A stretch of DNA of 64,000 bases from Bog-756 sp963778165 (GCA_963778165.1 CAVZTE010000003.1:620001-684000); one strand, 5' to 3'. Positions 37,610 to 47,371 are shown, counted from the stretch's first letter. Notes: generated by a model from the sequence alone, not told the origin. Made by a program: numbers and translations.

Positions 37610-38521
37610 ATGGAACCGATGGACCACCCCACTGACCGGACGGACGGTTCCACGGAGCTGCCCCACACCCGAACCGCCGCTGTCGACACCAACGGCGCCG
37701 ACGCTCCGCTCGTCATTGCCGGCCAGCCCTTCTCCTCCCGACTGCTCATGGGGACCGGGGGCATGTCCAGCCCGGGGTCGCTCCGAGAAGCGCTCCAGGA
37801 GTCGGGCACCGCTATGGCTACCGTGGCCGTGCGGAGGGTCGATCCCACCACTCGCCACTCGTTGGTCGAACTACTCGGGGAGTTGGGCGTGCGGGTGCTC
37901 CCGAACACGGCCGGGTGCTTCACTGCTTCAGAGGCGGTACTGACCGCCAAGCTGGCCCGGGAGGCCTTCGAGACCGACTGGATCAAGCTCGAGGTGATCG
38001 GCGACGACCTGACCCTCCTGCCCGACGCCGTGGAGTTGGTGGCGGCGGCCGAGGAGCTGGTCGACGAGGGATTCACCGTCCTGCCCTACTGCAGTGACGA
38101 CCCGGTGGTGGCCCGTCGGCTCGAACAAGCCGGTTGCGCGGCCGTCATGCCCCTGGGGTCCCCCATCGGAAGTGGGCTCGGGATCCGCAACACCCACAAC
38201 ATCGCCCTGATCGTCGAGCAGGCGGGGGTGCCGGTGGTGCTCGACGCCGGCATCGGCACCGCCTCGGACGCCTGCCTGGCCATGGAGCTCGGCTGTGAGG
38301 CGGTACTGGTTGCCTCTGCCATCACCCGGGCCCACCAGCCGGCCCTGATGGCCCGGTCCATGCGCCAGGCTGTGCAGGCCGGTCGCCACGCCTACCGGGC
38401 CGGCCGGATCACCCGGCGCTTCTACGCCGACGCCTCGAGCCCCTTCGAGGGGATGATCGACCGATCGGCGAACGGGACCTACGACGATCCCTACGGCGCT
38501 CAGGCCGACCGCAGCGGGTGA
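37610..38521 (+). CDS. thiG: Thiazole synthase ThiG
   Basis: This 303-residue TIM-barrel enzyme forms the thiazole phosphate of thiamine from DXP, iminoglycine and ThiS thiocarboxylate. Motifs are SRLLMGTGGMSSP, VRRVDPTT, the Schiff-base Lys in DWIKLEVIGDD, PLGSPIGSGLGIRN and VLDAGIGTASDACLAMELG. About 35 extra polar residues precede the core, so a later start is possible. The stop overlaps the thiD GTG (GTGA). Confidence 0.95.
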   Translation: MEPMDHPTDRTDGSTELPHTRTAAVDTNGADAPLVIAGQPFSSRLLMGTGGMSSPGSLREALQESGTAMATVAVRRVDPTTRHSLVELLGELGVRVLPNTAGCFTASEAVLTAKLAREAFETDWIKLEVIGDDLTLLPDAVELVAAAEELVDEGFTVLPYCSDDPVVARRLEQAGCAAVMPLGSPIGSGLGIRNTHNIALIVEQAGVPVVLDAGIGTASDACLAMELGCEAVLVASAITRAHQPALMARSMRQAVQAGRHAYRAGRITRRFYADASSPFEGMIDRSANGTYDDPYGAQADRSG

Positions 38522-39414
38522 GCGCCGACGCCAATCCCCCGGTGGCCCTGACCATCGCCGGTTCGGACTCGGGCGCCGGAGCCGGTATCCAGGCCGACAT
38601 CAAGACCATGAGTGCTCTCGGCGTGTTCGCCACCACTGCGGTGACGGCGGTGACCGCTCAGAACACCGCGGCGGTGGTCGACGTCCACTACCTACCGGCC
38701 GACATGGTGGGCTCTCAGATCCGGGCGGTGCTGGACGACCTGCCGGTGGCCTCGGTGAAGACCGGCCTGCTGGGCACGGCCCCGGTCATCGAGACGGTGG
38801 GGCGGTTGGCGGCCTCGGGCCGACTCCCCCGCCTGGTGGTGGATCCGGTGATGGTGGCCTCCACCGGGCGGTCGTTGCTGGCCGACGAGGGCCTCGAGGC
38901 CTACCGTCGGGACCTCCTACCCCACGCCCTGGTGGTGACCCCCAACCTCTGGGAGGCGGCCCTCCTGGCCGGCGTCCCGTACTCGGAGGTCCAGGGCGTC
39001 GAGCCCATGATCGAGGTGGCCCGGGAGATCCAGCGGCTCGGGTCGACCTGGGTGCTGGTCAAAGGGGGCCACCTGCCCGGGGTCGAGCACCGGCCCGAGG
39101 GCCAGGCAGACCAGCACCCCGACGACCGACCCGACCAGGTGGCCGATGTGCTCGTCGACGGGACCAATGTCACCATCCTGCGAGGGCGGTGGGTCGACAC
39201 CGCCAATACCCACGGGACCGGGTGCTCGCTGTCCTCGGCCATCGTCGCCCACCTGGCGAGGGGCGCCGATGTGCCCCATGCCGTGGCCGCGGCCAAGGAG
39301 TTCGTACACGACGCCTTGGTGGGGGGAGCCCAGTGGCGGCTGGGACAGGGCCACGGGCCGCTCGACCACCTCGGCTGGACCAGGGGCACCGCGGGAGGCA
39401 CACAGCCAAGCTGA
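38518..39414 (+). CDS. thiD: Hydroxymethylpyrimidine (phosphate) kinase ThiD
   Basis: This 298-residue ribokinase-fold enzyme phosphorylates HMP and HMP-P. The N-terminal substrate site is ALTIAGSDSGAGAGIQADIK, VVDPVMVASTGRSLL lies mid-protein, and the C-terminal anion hole is NTHGTGCSLSSAI. A short acidic insert (EHRPEGQADQHPDDRPDQ) after WVLVKGGHLPG is unusual but in a surface loop. Its GTG start overlaps the thiG stop. It ends the thiamine operon. Confidence 0.94.
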   Translation: MSADANPPVALTIAGSDSGAGAGIQADIKTMSALGVFATTAVTAVTAQNTAAVVDVHYLPADMVGSQIRAVLDDLPVASVKTGLLGTAPVIETVGRLAASGRLPRLVVDPVMVASTGRSLLADEGLEAYRRDLLPHALVVTPNLWEAALLAGVPYSEVQGVEPMIEVAREIQRLGSTWVLVKGGHLPGVEHRPEGQADQHPDDRPDQVADVLVDGTNVTILRGRWVDTANTHGTGCSLSSAIVAHLARGADVPHAVAAAKEFVHDALVGGAQWRLGQGHGPLDHLGWTRGTAGGTQPS

Positions 39415-39429
39415 CCGACGGCCGGGCAT

Positions 39430-39462
39430 AAAAAAGTGGCCGGGTCATCAGACCCGGCCACT
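39430..39462 (-). terminator. Strong intrinsic terminator reading leftward
   Basis: A perfect 12-bp stem (AGTGGCCGGGTC at 39435-39446, then GACCCGGCCACT at 39451-39462) has a 4-base loop. On the minus strand it is followed by six T. On the plus strand only a weak TCTCTCC tract follows, so it best ends a leftward transcript, although it may also slow thiD read-through. Confidence 0.85.
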
Positions 39463-39484
39463 CTCTCCCCCCCAATCACAGGAT

Positions 39485-39635
39485 CTATTGCTGATACTGG
39501 ATCAGGCACCCCTCCAACGACAGCGACTTGCGCTCGTCAATACCAAGGGCATTGTGAATGATTCGGAAGCGGAAGGCAACCAGTAAACTGCCAGCTACCA
39601 CCCTCTGTATTCATGAAAATACTCTGCGTGGTCAT
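39485..39635 (-). CDS. Candidate cryptic small protein gene, one frame break
   Basis: On the minus strand an ATG with AAAAGGG 4 bases upstream opens MTTQSIFMNTEGGSWQFT. After removing one base near 39582 (ACTGGTTGCC) the frame continues as VAFRFRIIHNA and LGIDERKSLSLEGCLIQYQQ to a TAG, giving 49 residues. The stop is 22 bases before the strong leftward terminator, and no other leftward gene could use that terminator. Without the frame change, two shorter peptides remain. I recognise no family. The segment is markedly AT-richer than its surroundings. A noncoding RNA is the main alternative. Confidence 0.4.
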
Positions 39636-39681
39636 TTGACCCTTTTGATCGAAATTTCCCTAGGAATTACGTTAAGGAACC

Positions 39682-40086
39682 ATGGACTCCTCGACCGCTC
39701 GGACGCTGGCTCGACTACTGGCTTCGGGGCGCGTGGCCATCGGAGCGGTGGCCATGGCCACTCCCACCCTGGTGGCCCGACCCTGGATCGGGGACCCGGC
39801 CGCCACTCCCACCGCCAAGTTGCTGGCTCGGACCATGGGAGGCCGTGATCTGGCCCTGGGCCTCGGGGCCTTGCGGTCGCTCGGTCTCGCCGATCAGGAG
39901 GCCCGCCCCTGGTTGGCTCTCGGTGGGATGGCCGATGCCGTGGACGCCCTGGCCACCGTGGTGGCGTTCGGCTCCCTCCCCCGCCGGACCCGGTGGGGCA
40001 TCCTGGCCATCACCGTGGGCGCGGCGGCCGCCTCATTCGAAGTGGTCAGATCCCTCGATTCCGTGCCGGCCTCGGGGACCACCTAG
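39682..40086 (+). CDS. Small integral membrane protein (DUF4267-like)
   Basis: This 134-residue Ala/Leu-rich protein has about four hydrophobic stretches (GRVAIGAVAMATPTLVA, ALGGMADAVDALATVVAF, GILAITVGAAAASFEVV). The order, with GGRDLALGLGALRSL in the middle, resembles DUF4267-type actinobacterial membrane proteins. The ATG follows TTAAGGAACC. A TTGACC box at 39636-39641 with TAGGAA 19 bases later may be its promoter. The function is unknown. Confidence 0.7.
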   Translation: MDSSTARTLARLLASGRVAIGAVAMATPTLVARPWIGDPAATPTAKLLARTMGGRDLALGLGALRSLGLADQEARPWLALGGMADAVDALATVVAFGSLPRRTRWGILAITVGAAAASFEVVRSLDSVPASGTT

Positions 40087-40130
40087 CCGAATGAAGCCGG
40101 CAGGGTACCTACAACTAACATGAGCTGACC

Positions 40131-40851
40131 ATGGTCGGTAGAGCCCAAGAGCTGGTACCCCAGTCATCCGGCAATTCCACCGGCCAGTCATCCGGCGATT
40201 CCACAAGTCCACCAGGCAAGTCCGAGGGCGGAGAGAACGGTGCCCCCCGGGACCCTTCCAGCCGGGCGATGGCCGTCGACCCCAATCGCCGGAGCTATCA
40301 ACCGATGTCGGCCCGGCCGGCCCTCATCGTCCTGGGTATCGCCGTGTTCATCGTGGTCCTGGGCACGGTGGGCTCCGGTCTGATCACCGGCAACTCGCCC
40401 GACAAGGCGGTGAGCTCAGTGACCATCGCCGGCGGCATCGGGGTGCGGCTCACCCCGGCCACCACCGCCATGAAGTCGATCGTGGGCCAGGGCCAACCGC
40501 CGGCTGACATCCTGGGCAATCTGGCCGTGCCGGCCGGCAGCACGGTGGTCCGCACCGTCAATTTCGGACGGCGGGGTGGCCCAGTTCGACCGCACGGTGT
40601 ACTTCACCTCCGGGCTGTCGAAGAACGAACTGGTCGACGCCTTCCACGCCATCCTCCCCAAGCTGGGCTGGAAGATCATCTACACCGGCAATCGGGCCCA
40701 GTTGACCGCCAACGAGACCGAAGTGCTGGCCAAGCAGGGCAGCAACGACGGGTTCTACTGGGAGACCGGCGTGGTGATCTCCCCCACCACCTCGGCCGGT
40801 GTCACCCCGTACTCGGTCGAACTGTACGAACTTCCCGACGACAACAACTGA
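40131..40851 (+). CDS. Membrane-anchored protein of unknown function, one frame break
   Basis: The N-terminus is a Ser/Gly/Pro-rich cytoplasmic tail, followed by one transmembrane anchor (ALIVLGIAVFIVVLGTVGSG) and an extracellular domain. The domain continues in the next frame after removing one T near 40563 (AATTTCGG), giving VNSDGGVAQFDRTVYFTSG, KLGWKIIYTGNRAQL and PYSVELYELPDD. The total is about 239 residues. No known domain is recognised. The surface location is inferred from topology. Confidence 0.6.
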
Positions 40852-40854
40852 GGC

Positions 40855-42307
40855 TCAGCCCGCGGCTGAGCGGGAAGGGATCGCCCACCACCTCGGCCCC
40901 ACCGGCTGCTCCTCGGCCGGCGCACCGTCGATGGCCTGTTGGCCGGCGGGATCCTGGGCCCGGGAGAGCATCCAGGCCCAGACGAAGAGGTTGATCGGGT
41001 ACAGCAGGTAGCCGACCCGGGTGGCCGGAGCCAACAGGATGGCGATGAGCATGATCCATCCGGTGAGTGCCGAGACCCCGGCGGCCGTTCGGGGCGGGTT
41101 CCGCCAGAGGTGCCGGACCAGCACGGCCAACCCGATCACACCCACCACCGCCACGTACAGCTTGTGCTCCGCCGGGAACGCCGCCACCAGCTCGTGGCCC
41201 GGCAGGGCGCTGGCCGCAGGGGAGGCCACCCCGGCCAGACCGAGCGGGAAGCGGATCACGTTGTCGACGAAGGCGGACATGTTCTGGAGGGCGAAGGGGA
41301 GCACCACCGGTACCACCACCACGACCACCCCGACGACATAGCGCCCGATGGCGCGGCGCCGCTGCAGGTCGGTGGCGGCCCACAGCGCCAGGACCACCAG
41401 CGGCCAGGCCGTGAATTTGAGCGAGGAGGCGGCTCCCAGCGCCAGGCCGGCCAGGACCGGTCTTCGACGCTGGAGGGCCACCAACCCCAGCAGCATCAGG
41501 GCCGCCACCGGCATGTCGTCCCCTCCGGTGGCCAGGGGAAGGGCCGCGGTGGGCAGCACCGTGAGGACCTGGAGGGCCCGGAACCGGGCGTCGCTGGGTG
41601 GCCGGATCCGGCTGAGCGCCACCAGGGTCACCAGTCCCGTGAAGATCAGGAACTGGATCCGGGCGTCGGTGAGCCGGGCCACTGTCTTGCTGTGGCTGGT
41701 CCTGACGGAGCTGCTGGAGACGCCGAAGAGCACCATACCGGGGAGGTAGGGGTAGTAGAGCTCGTAGACCGGCTCGGTCTTCTCGTGGATGATCAGATGG
41801 CCGCCCTTGTCGATCACCCGGTAGGGATCCTTGCCGTGGGCCGCCCGGGCACCGGCCTGTTCCACCACCACCACCTCGGGCTGGACGTGCAGGGAGGCGT
41901 TCCCCTCGGTGCGCCAGACGACCTCCAGGGCCAGCGGCACCACCGTGGCCCCGAACAGGACGACCAGGAAGGCCACCACCCGGGCCATGCGCCAACGGCG
42001 GCTCGGTGTGGCCTGGCCCACCCGCCAGGCCGCCACGGCCATGAGCGGCTGCCGCCGCCAGGTAGGGGCCAAAGGCCATCTGGCCCCACTGCCGGTAGAG
42101 GGAGATGCCGACGACCAGGCCGGTCACCCCGGCGAACAGGGCCGACAGGGCGTAGACCAAGGCGTCCCGACCGAGGGGCGAGAGCCCCCGGACGGCCTCG
42201 TACAGGCGCTGGGCCGGGCCCGGGACGGAGAGTCGGCGCCGGCCCGTCGGCCGAAGTTGGGGCCTGGCGCCCCAGCGGTGGTCGGTCGGCACGGTCGAGG
42301 GTACCAC
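40855..42307 (-). CDS. Polytopic membrane glycosyltransferase-like protein (GT87/DUF2029 type), one frame break
   Basis: Around ten hydrophobic segments (ALVYALSALFAGVTGLVVGI, VVAFLVVLFGATVVPLALEV, YVVGVVVVVVPVVLPFALQN and others), together with a loop of acidic and aromatic residues (YYPYLPGMVLFGV), fit polyprenyl-phosphate-sugar-dependent transferases of the GT87 group. In actinobacteria these mannosylate envelope lipids or glycans. The N-terminal part lies in a different frame; deleting one G near 42052 (GGCAGCCGCTC) joins FGPYLAAA to PLMAVAAW. The reconstructed length is about 483 residues. The substrate is not predictable. Confidence 0.68.
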
Positions 42308-42453
42308 CGGGCCCGGCGGCTCCTGAGTCTCTCCGGGCAGCCCGGCTCCGGGGGGTCCGGTGGGCTCCGGCCTGGCCTGAGGCCTCCCGAAATGCCCCTG
42401 GACCCGGCCGGCGTCCGTGTCGGCGGCCCGGGCCGTTCACTACGGTTACCCGG

Positions 42454-43472
42454 GTGACCGCCCCTTCCCACGTTCGAGGCCTACGTGGTGACCCGGGACG
42501 GCGACTCGGTCGAGGCCGGGGTCGGCACCCTCCAAACCGGAGACCTCCCCGACGGGGACGTGACCATCGCCGTCGACTGGTCGGCCGTCAACTACAAGGA
42601 CGGCATGGTCACCCGCCCGGGCAACCGGGTGGCCCGCATCTCCCCCCTGATCCCCGGAGTCGACCTGGTGGGGACAGTGGTCGACTCCGGTGACCCCGCC
42701 ATCGAAGTGGGCAGCCAGGTCATCGCCCACGGCTACGACCTGGGCGTGGCCCACCACGGCGGGTTCTCCCAGCTGGCCCGGGTCCCGGCCGGTTGGGTGG
42801 TTCCGCTCCCGGGCGGACTCGACGCCCGCCAGGCCGCCACCATCGGCACCGCCGGCTTCACCGCCGCCCTCTCCCTCCACCGTCTGGAGCACCACGGCCT
42901 GGCCCCCGGGGACGGCCCGGTCCTGGTCACCGGGGCCTCCGGCGGCGTGGGCAGCATGGCGGTGTCGCTGCTGGCCTCCCGGGGCTATCAGGTGGTGGCC
43001 AGCTCCGGCAAGCCGGCCGAGCGCGGCTTACCTGACCGGCCTGGGCGCTTCCGTGGTCATCGGCCGGGACGAACTGGACAGCGCACCCGAGCGGACCCTG
43101 GGGTCCGCAGCGGTGGGCGGCCGCGGTGGACTGCGTGGGGGGCACCACCCTGGCCGCCGTGCTGCGCACCCTCCGCTACGGAGCGGCGGTGGCCGCCAGC
43201 GGGCTGACCGGGGGCAACGCCTTCGAGTCCACCGTCTACCCCTTCATCGTGCGGGGCGTCTCCCTGATCGGCATCGACACCGTCCTGACCCCCATCGCCG
43301 AGCGCCGCAGCGTGTGGCAGGAGATGGCCACGGCCTACTCACCGGCGGTGCTGGACGACATGGTCCAGGCCGAGCTGGGCTTCGACGAGTTGCCGACGGC
43401 GCTGGACCGGTGCTGGGGGGCGGGGCCCGGGGCCGCATGCTGGTACGGCCGGCGGGACCCCGGCTGGCCTGA
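42454..43472 (+). CDS. AcuI/YhdH-type NADPH-dependent quinone/acrylyl-CoA reductase, frame broken four times
   Basis: This medium-chain reductase family enzyme reads in pieces: TFEAYVVTRDGDSVEAGV, DWSAVNYKDGMVTRPGN, the nucleotide site VLVTGASGGVGSMAVSLL, then AYLTGLGASVVIGRDEL, WAAAVDCVGGTTLAAVLRTL, GIDTVLTPIAERRSVWQ, and the tail ARGRMLVRPAG. Frame changes near 42470, 43026 and 43101 (one extra base each) and 43410 (one missing base) restore a protein of about 338 residues. That length and order match YhdH/AcuI. So many errors in one gene point to poor local base quality, but a real pseudogene cannot be excluded. Confidence 0.72.
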
Positions 43473-43498
43473 CCGCCTCCCGTACCGCAGACGGGTGC

Positions 43499-44127
43499 TC
43501 AGGGAGCCGTGGTCTGGGTGTTGGTGCCGGCGGCGAACACCGGGGACACCACCAGCAGTCCCGCCCCCGCACGGAGCCAGGGACGCCGCGACGACCAGGT
43601 GCGTGTAGGAGTTGGGTGGGGTGACCTCGAGCGATGACGACGTGGGGCAACTGGTCTCGTTGCCCACCGGGACATCGGAGTAACCGAGGTTGAAGTAGAC
43701 CGACTGCCCCGTGGTCAAGGTGACGGTGGTCGGGGCCATCGAGGTGAAGGTGTAGTGGCCGCCGCGGATCACCTTGGTGGGCAAGGCGGCCCCCGAGGAG
43801 GACAGCAGTTGCAGCCCGGGGTAGCCGCCCAGGACGCACGGGCGCACTGCCGGTGCTCTTGAGGCCCAGCGTGGTCTCGATGGTGCCGGCGGCCCCACTG
43901 CTACCTACCACCGAGGCGATCAGGGTGGAGGTGGCGCACCGGGCCGTGCCGGCCGTCGTGGTCGACGTGGCCACAGTTGAGGAGGTGGAGGCGGGGGTGG
44001 GAACGGTGGACGTGCTCGACGAAGAGGTTGTGGTGGTGGACGGAGTGGACGGGGACGACGAGCAGGCCGCGGCCAGACCGCCCAACAGGACCACTGCGGC
44101 GGCACAGAGCCCTCGGGGCCGGTTCAT
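43499..44127 (-). CDS. DUF4232 lipoprotein, frame broken twice
   Basis: A lipoprotein signal (CAAAVVLLGGLAAACSSS) and a Thr/Ser-rich linker precede a DUF4232 domain (TLGLKSTGSAPCVLGGYPGL, VYFNLGYSDVPVGNETSCP) ending in GLLVVSPVFAAGTNTQTTAP. One extra base near 43840 and another near 43565 interrupt the frame. Without them the product is about 208 residues. The ATG at 44127 has GGGAGGAG 7 bases upstream. DUF4232 proteins are exported, cysteine-paired domains of unknown role in actinobacteria. The gene is convergent with the reductase gene. Confidence 0.7.
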
Positions 44128-44152
44128 CATCACTCCTCCCGCCGGCGGTAGG

Positions 44153-44674
44153 TCAGGAGGAGAAGTCCTCCGGTCGGATGGAGTCGAGGAAGTTCCTGAA
44201 CTCGCCCACCAGCTCCTCGGGATTGGCGCTTTCCTCCTCGTCATCGTCGTCGGCTTCGTCCTCTTCGTCGACGGCCAACATGATGCCCTCGCTGTCCATG
44301 AGGTCGTCCGCCACGAAGAGGGGGGCTCCCGTGCGCACGGCGACAGCCACGGCATCCGACGGACGTGAGGACACCGGTATCTCCCTCGGACCGTACTGGA
44401 GGACGATCTCGGCAAAGTACGTCGACGTCTTCAGCTCGGTGATCACCACTCTGGTCACGTCGGCGCCGAGCGCATCGAGGAGGTCGCGGATGAGGTCGTG
44501 GGTCATCGGCCGCGGCGTGTCCATCCCCTGTAGGGCGAAGGCGATGGCGGTGGCCTCGGGGGCGCCGATGAAAATCGGCAGGGTACGACCCAGACCTTCC
44601 GACTCTTGGAGCAGCAGTACGGGCGTGTTCGACTGGAGGTCCACACGCACCGCCCGAAGCCGGACTTCGACCAT
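44153..44674 (-). CDS. Bifunctional nuclease family protein (DUF151)
   Basis: This 173-residue protein has the BFN core: LPIFIGAPEATAIAFALQG, RPMTHDLIRDLLDALGADV and SSRPSDAVAVAVRTGAPLFV. The C-terminus is very acidic (DEEDEADDDDEEES). Its mycobacterial homologue (Rv1829) lies beside garA and the MerR regulators, the same neighbourhood as here. DNase/RNase activity is reported for the plant family members. The bacterial role is unclear. Confidence 0.9.
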   Translation of the reverse strand: MVEVRLRAVRVDLQSNTPVLLLQESEGLGRTLPIFIGAPEATAIAFALQGMDTPRPMTHDLIRDLLDALGADVTRVVITELKTSTYFAEIVLQYGPREIPVSSRPSDAVAVAVRTGAPLFVADDLMDSEGIMLAVDEEDEADDDDEEESANPEELVGEFRNFLDSIRPEDFSS

Positions 44675-44879
44675 GGACGCAAACTTACTCGGCGGAGGCC
44701 CGATGTGCGATCAGGGCTCAGGTGGCAGCTGCGGCTTGGTCGGCGGCTTGACCGGCGGCTTGGTCAGCGGCCTGATGAGTGGCTTGGTCAGCGGCTTGGG
44801 CGGCGACTGCCAGCGGCGGCCGCACGGCTGGGCGCCACGGGCGGCCGCGGCCGGCAGGGCCGCCTGCCACCGGTCCAGC

Positions 44880-46315
44880 TCAGCTGTTGAGCAGGTCGCT
44901 CAGGGCCCCCCGCAGCAGGGCCCCTCTCAGCTGCTGGCCCAGGAGGGCCAACTCGTCCACCGTCTCGTGGGCCCGGGCCCGGGCTTCCGGATTCCGCTGC
45001 CGGACCAGGGGGAGCACGATCTGCTCGACGAACCCGGCCTCACGGTCGGCGGCGTTCTTGTAGAGCCGCAGGTGGCGGGGCTCGATGCCGAATTGGGCGA
45101 ACCGGGCGGCCGCCGTGGCCACGACCAGGGCCTCTTCGTCGAAATACTCCAGGCCGGCCACGATCATGGGGCTGAGCAGGCCGTACTCCTGGAGCTCGGC
45201 CAGCACCGTCACCTCGAGGCCGGATGCCGCCGAGAGCTCGTCCACGGACATGCTGACTCCGCCCCCGACGGGTGGCGTGGCCGGAGCCTGTCCACCGGAG
45301 CCGGTCGACTCGGACGACTCGGACGCCGCCGCGCCCTTGGACGCCGCCGCGGCCTTGGAAGAACCAGTCGGAGCGGCAGCCGGTGCGGAGGCCGACGCCG
45401 ACGCCGGGGACGGTGGCGGTGCGGAGTGGCTCGGCTCCCCACCGTCGCCCGTGGGGGCTTTGGCCCGTCGGCTCGACGAGCTCGCCGATGTCCCGCCGTT
45501 GGCGGTGTGGGCGGTGTGGGCGGCCTGGGCCGAAGCGGTCCCCGCCGGCACGGAACGCTCTTCGCTTGACGCCGCCCCCGGGCGTTCGGCCGGCAACCGT
45601 GGCGAGGAGGACACCGACACACTCCCGGCCGACGAGGCGTTGGGTGACGAAGCAGTGGCAGTCGCCGGAACCGACGCGGCGCGGTCGGAGCCGGCAGTGG
45701 GAGCGGTCTCGATCCCCGGCAACATCGGTCCGTCCCCGGCCCGTGGGCGCGCCACTCCCCCCGCGGCTCCCGGGTCGACCGCGGCCACACCCCGTTCGGC
45801 GGTGGCACGTTGACCTACCAGTGCCGGCTCTTCTGCCCGACGTCCGACCTCGGCGACCTGTCCCGAACCCGCCAACGCTCCGGCCACTGCGGCTTCGGTG
45901 GCGGCGCCGTCAGCAGCTGCTCGTTGCGCGACGCTCTCGGCCGGCTCGACGATCGCCGGTGCGGTGGCCGCAACGGCGTCGTCAGACGCCACACCCTCAG
46001 TCGCCACCTCCGCCACACCCACGTCGGCCACACCCACCCGGCCACACCTACGTCGGCCACGTCGGCCCCGCCCGGATCGTCCAGGCGGTCCTTGATCACC
46101 TTGAGGGGCAAGAAGTGCTCCCGCTGCTGGCGGAGCACCCAGCGGAGCCGCTCCACATCGTGGTCGTAGAACTTCCGGTAGCCCGACGGGGTCCGCTCCG
46201 GATTGACCAGGCCCTGGCTCTCCAGGAAGCGGATCTTGGAGATGGTCACGTCGGGGAATTCCTGCCTCAGGAGCGTCAGGACATCACCGATGGAGAGGTA
46301 GGACCGGCTGCTCAT
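44880..46315 (-). CDS. ftsR: MerR-family regulator, FtsR-like, one frame break
   Basis: The N-terminal MerR helix-turn-helix (YLSIGDVLTLLRQEFPDV, KIRFLESQGLVNPERTPSGY, HDVERLRWVLRQQREHFLPL) is followed by a long Ala/Ser/Pro-rich linker of about 240 residues. The C-terminal domain (LSAASGLEVTVLAELQEYGL, FDEEALVVATAAARFAQFGI) is typical of Rv1828/FtsR. One base is missing near 46037 in a GGGTGGGTG stretch. The linker is much longer than in mycobacteria. The stop at 44880 may also be wrong: one base removed there extends the frame to 44711 through DRWQAALPAAAARGAQP and a KPLTKP-type repeat. Regulation of cell-division genes is known for FtsR in corynebacteria; the role here is inferred. Confidence 0.8.
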
Positions 46316-46385
46316 GGAGCCACCCTCATCGAGTCACGCCGCACTTCGGATACTGCCGCCGAACGTCCACCGGGAATCGAGCTCC

Positions 46386-46884
46386 TCATTCGCCTGTCGC
46401 CACCAGATAGACCAGTTTGAACTTGCCGATCTGTACTTCGTCGCCGCTGGACAACTCGGTCTCCTCGATGCGCTCACGATTCACGTACGTCCCGTTGAGG
46501 GAGCCCACATCGCGCACCCTGGTGACCTGATCGGTGGTCATGAATTCGGCGTGACGACGCGAGACGGTTATGTCGTCGAGGAAGATATCGCTTTCCGGAT
46601 GTCGCCCGGCTTGGATGATGGGCCGGTCGAGTGTGAAACGGATCCCCACGTCGGTGCCGCGCTTCACCACCAACAACCCCACCCCGCGGGGAAGCTCCAA
46701 CAGCCCGACCGCAGTTTCGTCGTCGGGGCCTGTCGTTGAGCTCCTCGATGGGGCTCAACGCCACCGAGGTGTCCGGTGCCGATGTCACCAGTGCCGCCCC
46801 GCACGACGAACAGAAGTTGACGCCGATGGGGTTGCGATGGCCGCAGCTCGGACAGAACACCCCACTAACGGTAGTCGCTCCCAT
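46386..46884 (-). CDS. garA: Zinc-ribbon + FHA protein, GarA-like, one frame break
   Basis: The N-terminus is a zinc ribbon (FCPSCGHRNPIGVNFCSSCG, two CxxC pairs). A linker is followed by an FHA domain with the phosphothreonine-binding residues in GRHPESDIFLDDITVSRRHA and GSLNGTYVNRERI. Removing one G near 46733 joins SPIEELN to TGPDDETAVGLLELP. GarA in mycobacteria switches glutamate synthase, GDH and 2-oxoglutarate dehydrogenase according to phosphorylation of an ETTS motif. Here DDETAVG sits in the same place with a single Thr. The zinc ribbon is not in mycobacterial GarA. Position between gcvH and the MerR gene supports the call. Confidence 0.8.
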
Positions 46885-46922
46885 CTCCCAGCTCTTAAGG
46901 CCCGAAGTCAGCCCGGAGACGA

Positions 46923-47303
46923 TCAGTTGTCGGTCAGCTGACGGTAGCCACTCGGATCGAGCAGCGACTCCAATGATGACGGATCCGTGGGAATCATCTC
47001 GCAGATCCAACCACTTCCGTAGGGATCGCTGTTGAGGGTTTCCGGGGCCTCGGTCAGGGCATCGTTGACCGCCACCACCTCGCCGGCCACCGGGGCATAG
47101 ATCTCCGAGACGGACTTGGTCGACTCCACCTCCCCCAGGATGCCCCCGGCCGCCACCGTGCTCCCCTGCTTGGGCAGGTCGACGAAGACCACGTCACCCA
47201 GCGCGTCCTGGGCGTAGTCGGTGATGCCCACTCTGATCCGGTCCCCCTCGGCCCGGGTCCACTCGTGGTCCGTGGAGTAGCGAAGCTCTTCGGGCACGTT
47301 CAT
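46923..47303 (-). CDS. gcvH: Glycine cleavage system H protein
   Basis: This 126-residue lipoyl carrier shuttles the aminomethyl group in glycine cleavage. The lipoylated Lys is in GEVESTKSVSEIYAPVAGEV, and the N-terminus (YSTDHEWTRAEGDRIRVGIT) is canonical. GcvP and GcvT are not in the window. Synteny gcvH-garA-merR-DUF151 matches the mycobacterial Rv1826-Rv1829 order, so it probably shares their transcript. No glycine riboswitch is visible upstream. Confidence 0.95.
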   Translation of the reverse strand: MNVPEELRYSTDHEWTRAEGDRIRVGITDYAQDALGDVVFVDLPKQGSTVAAGGILGEVESTKSVSEIYAPVAGEVVAVNDALTEAPETLNSDPYGSGWICEMIPTDPSSLESLLDPSGYRQLTDN

Positions 47304-47371
47304 AGGTGCGGACCATACCCGACCGGGACCGGTATCGCCCAAGCTCGGCTGACCTGCCGATAGCCCGGGAA

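Noticed and set aside
47304..47371. Glycine riboswitch upstream of gcvH
   Set aside because: Only 68 bases are available and no tandem aptamer pattern is visible.
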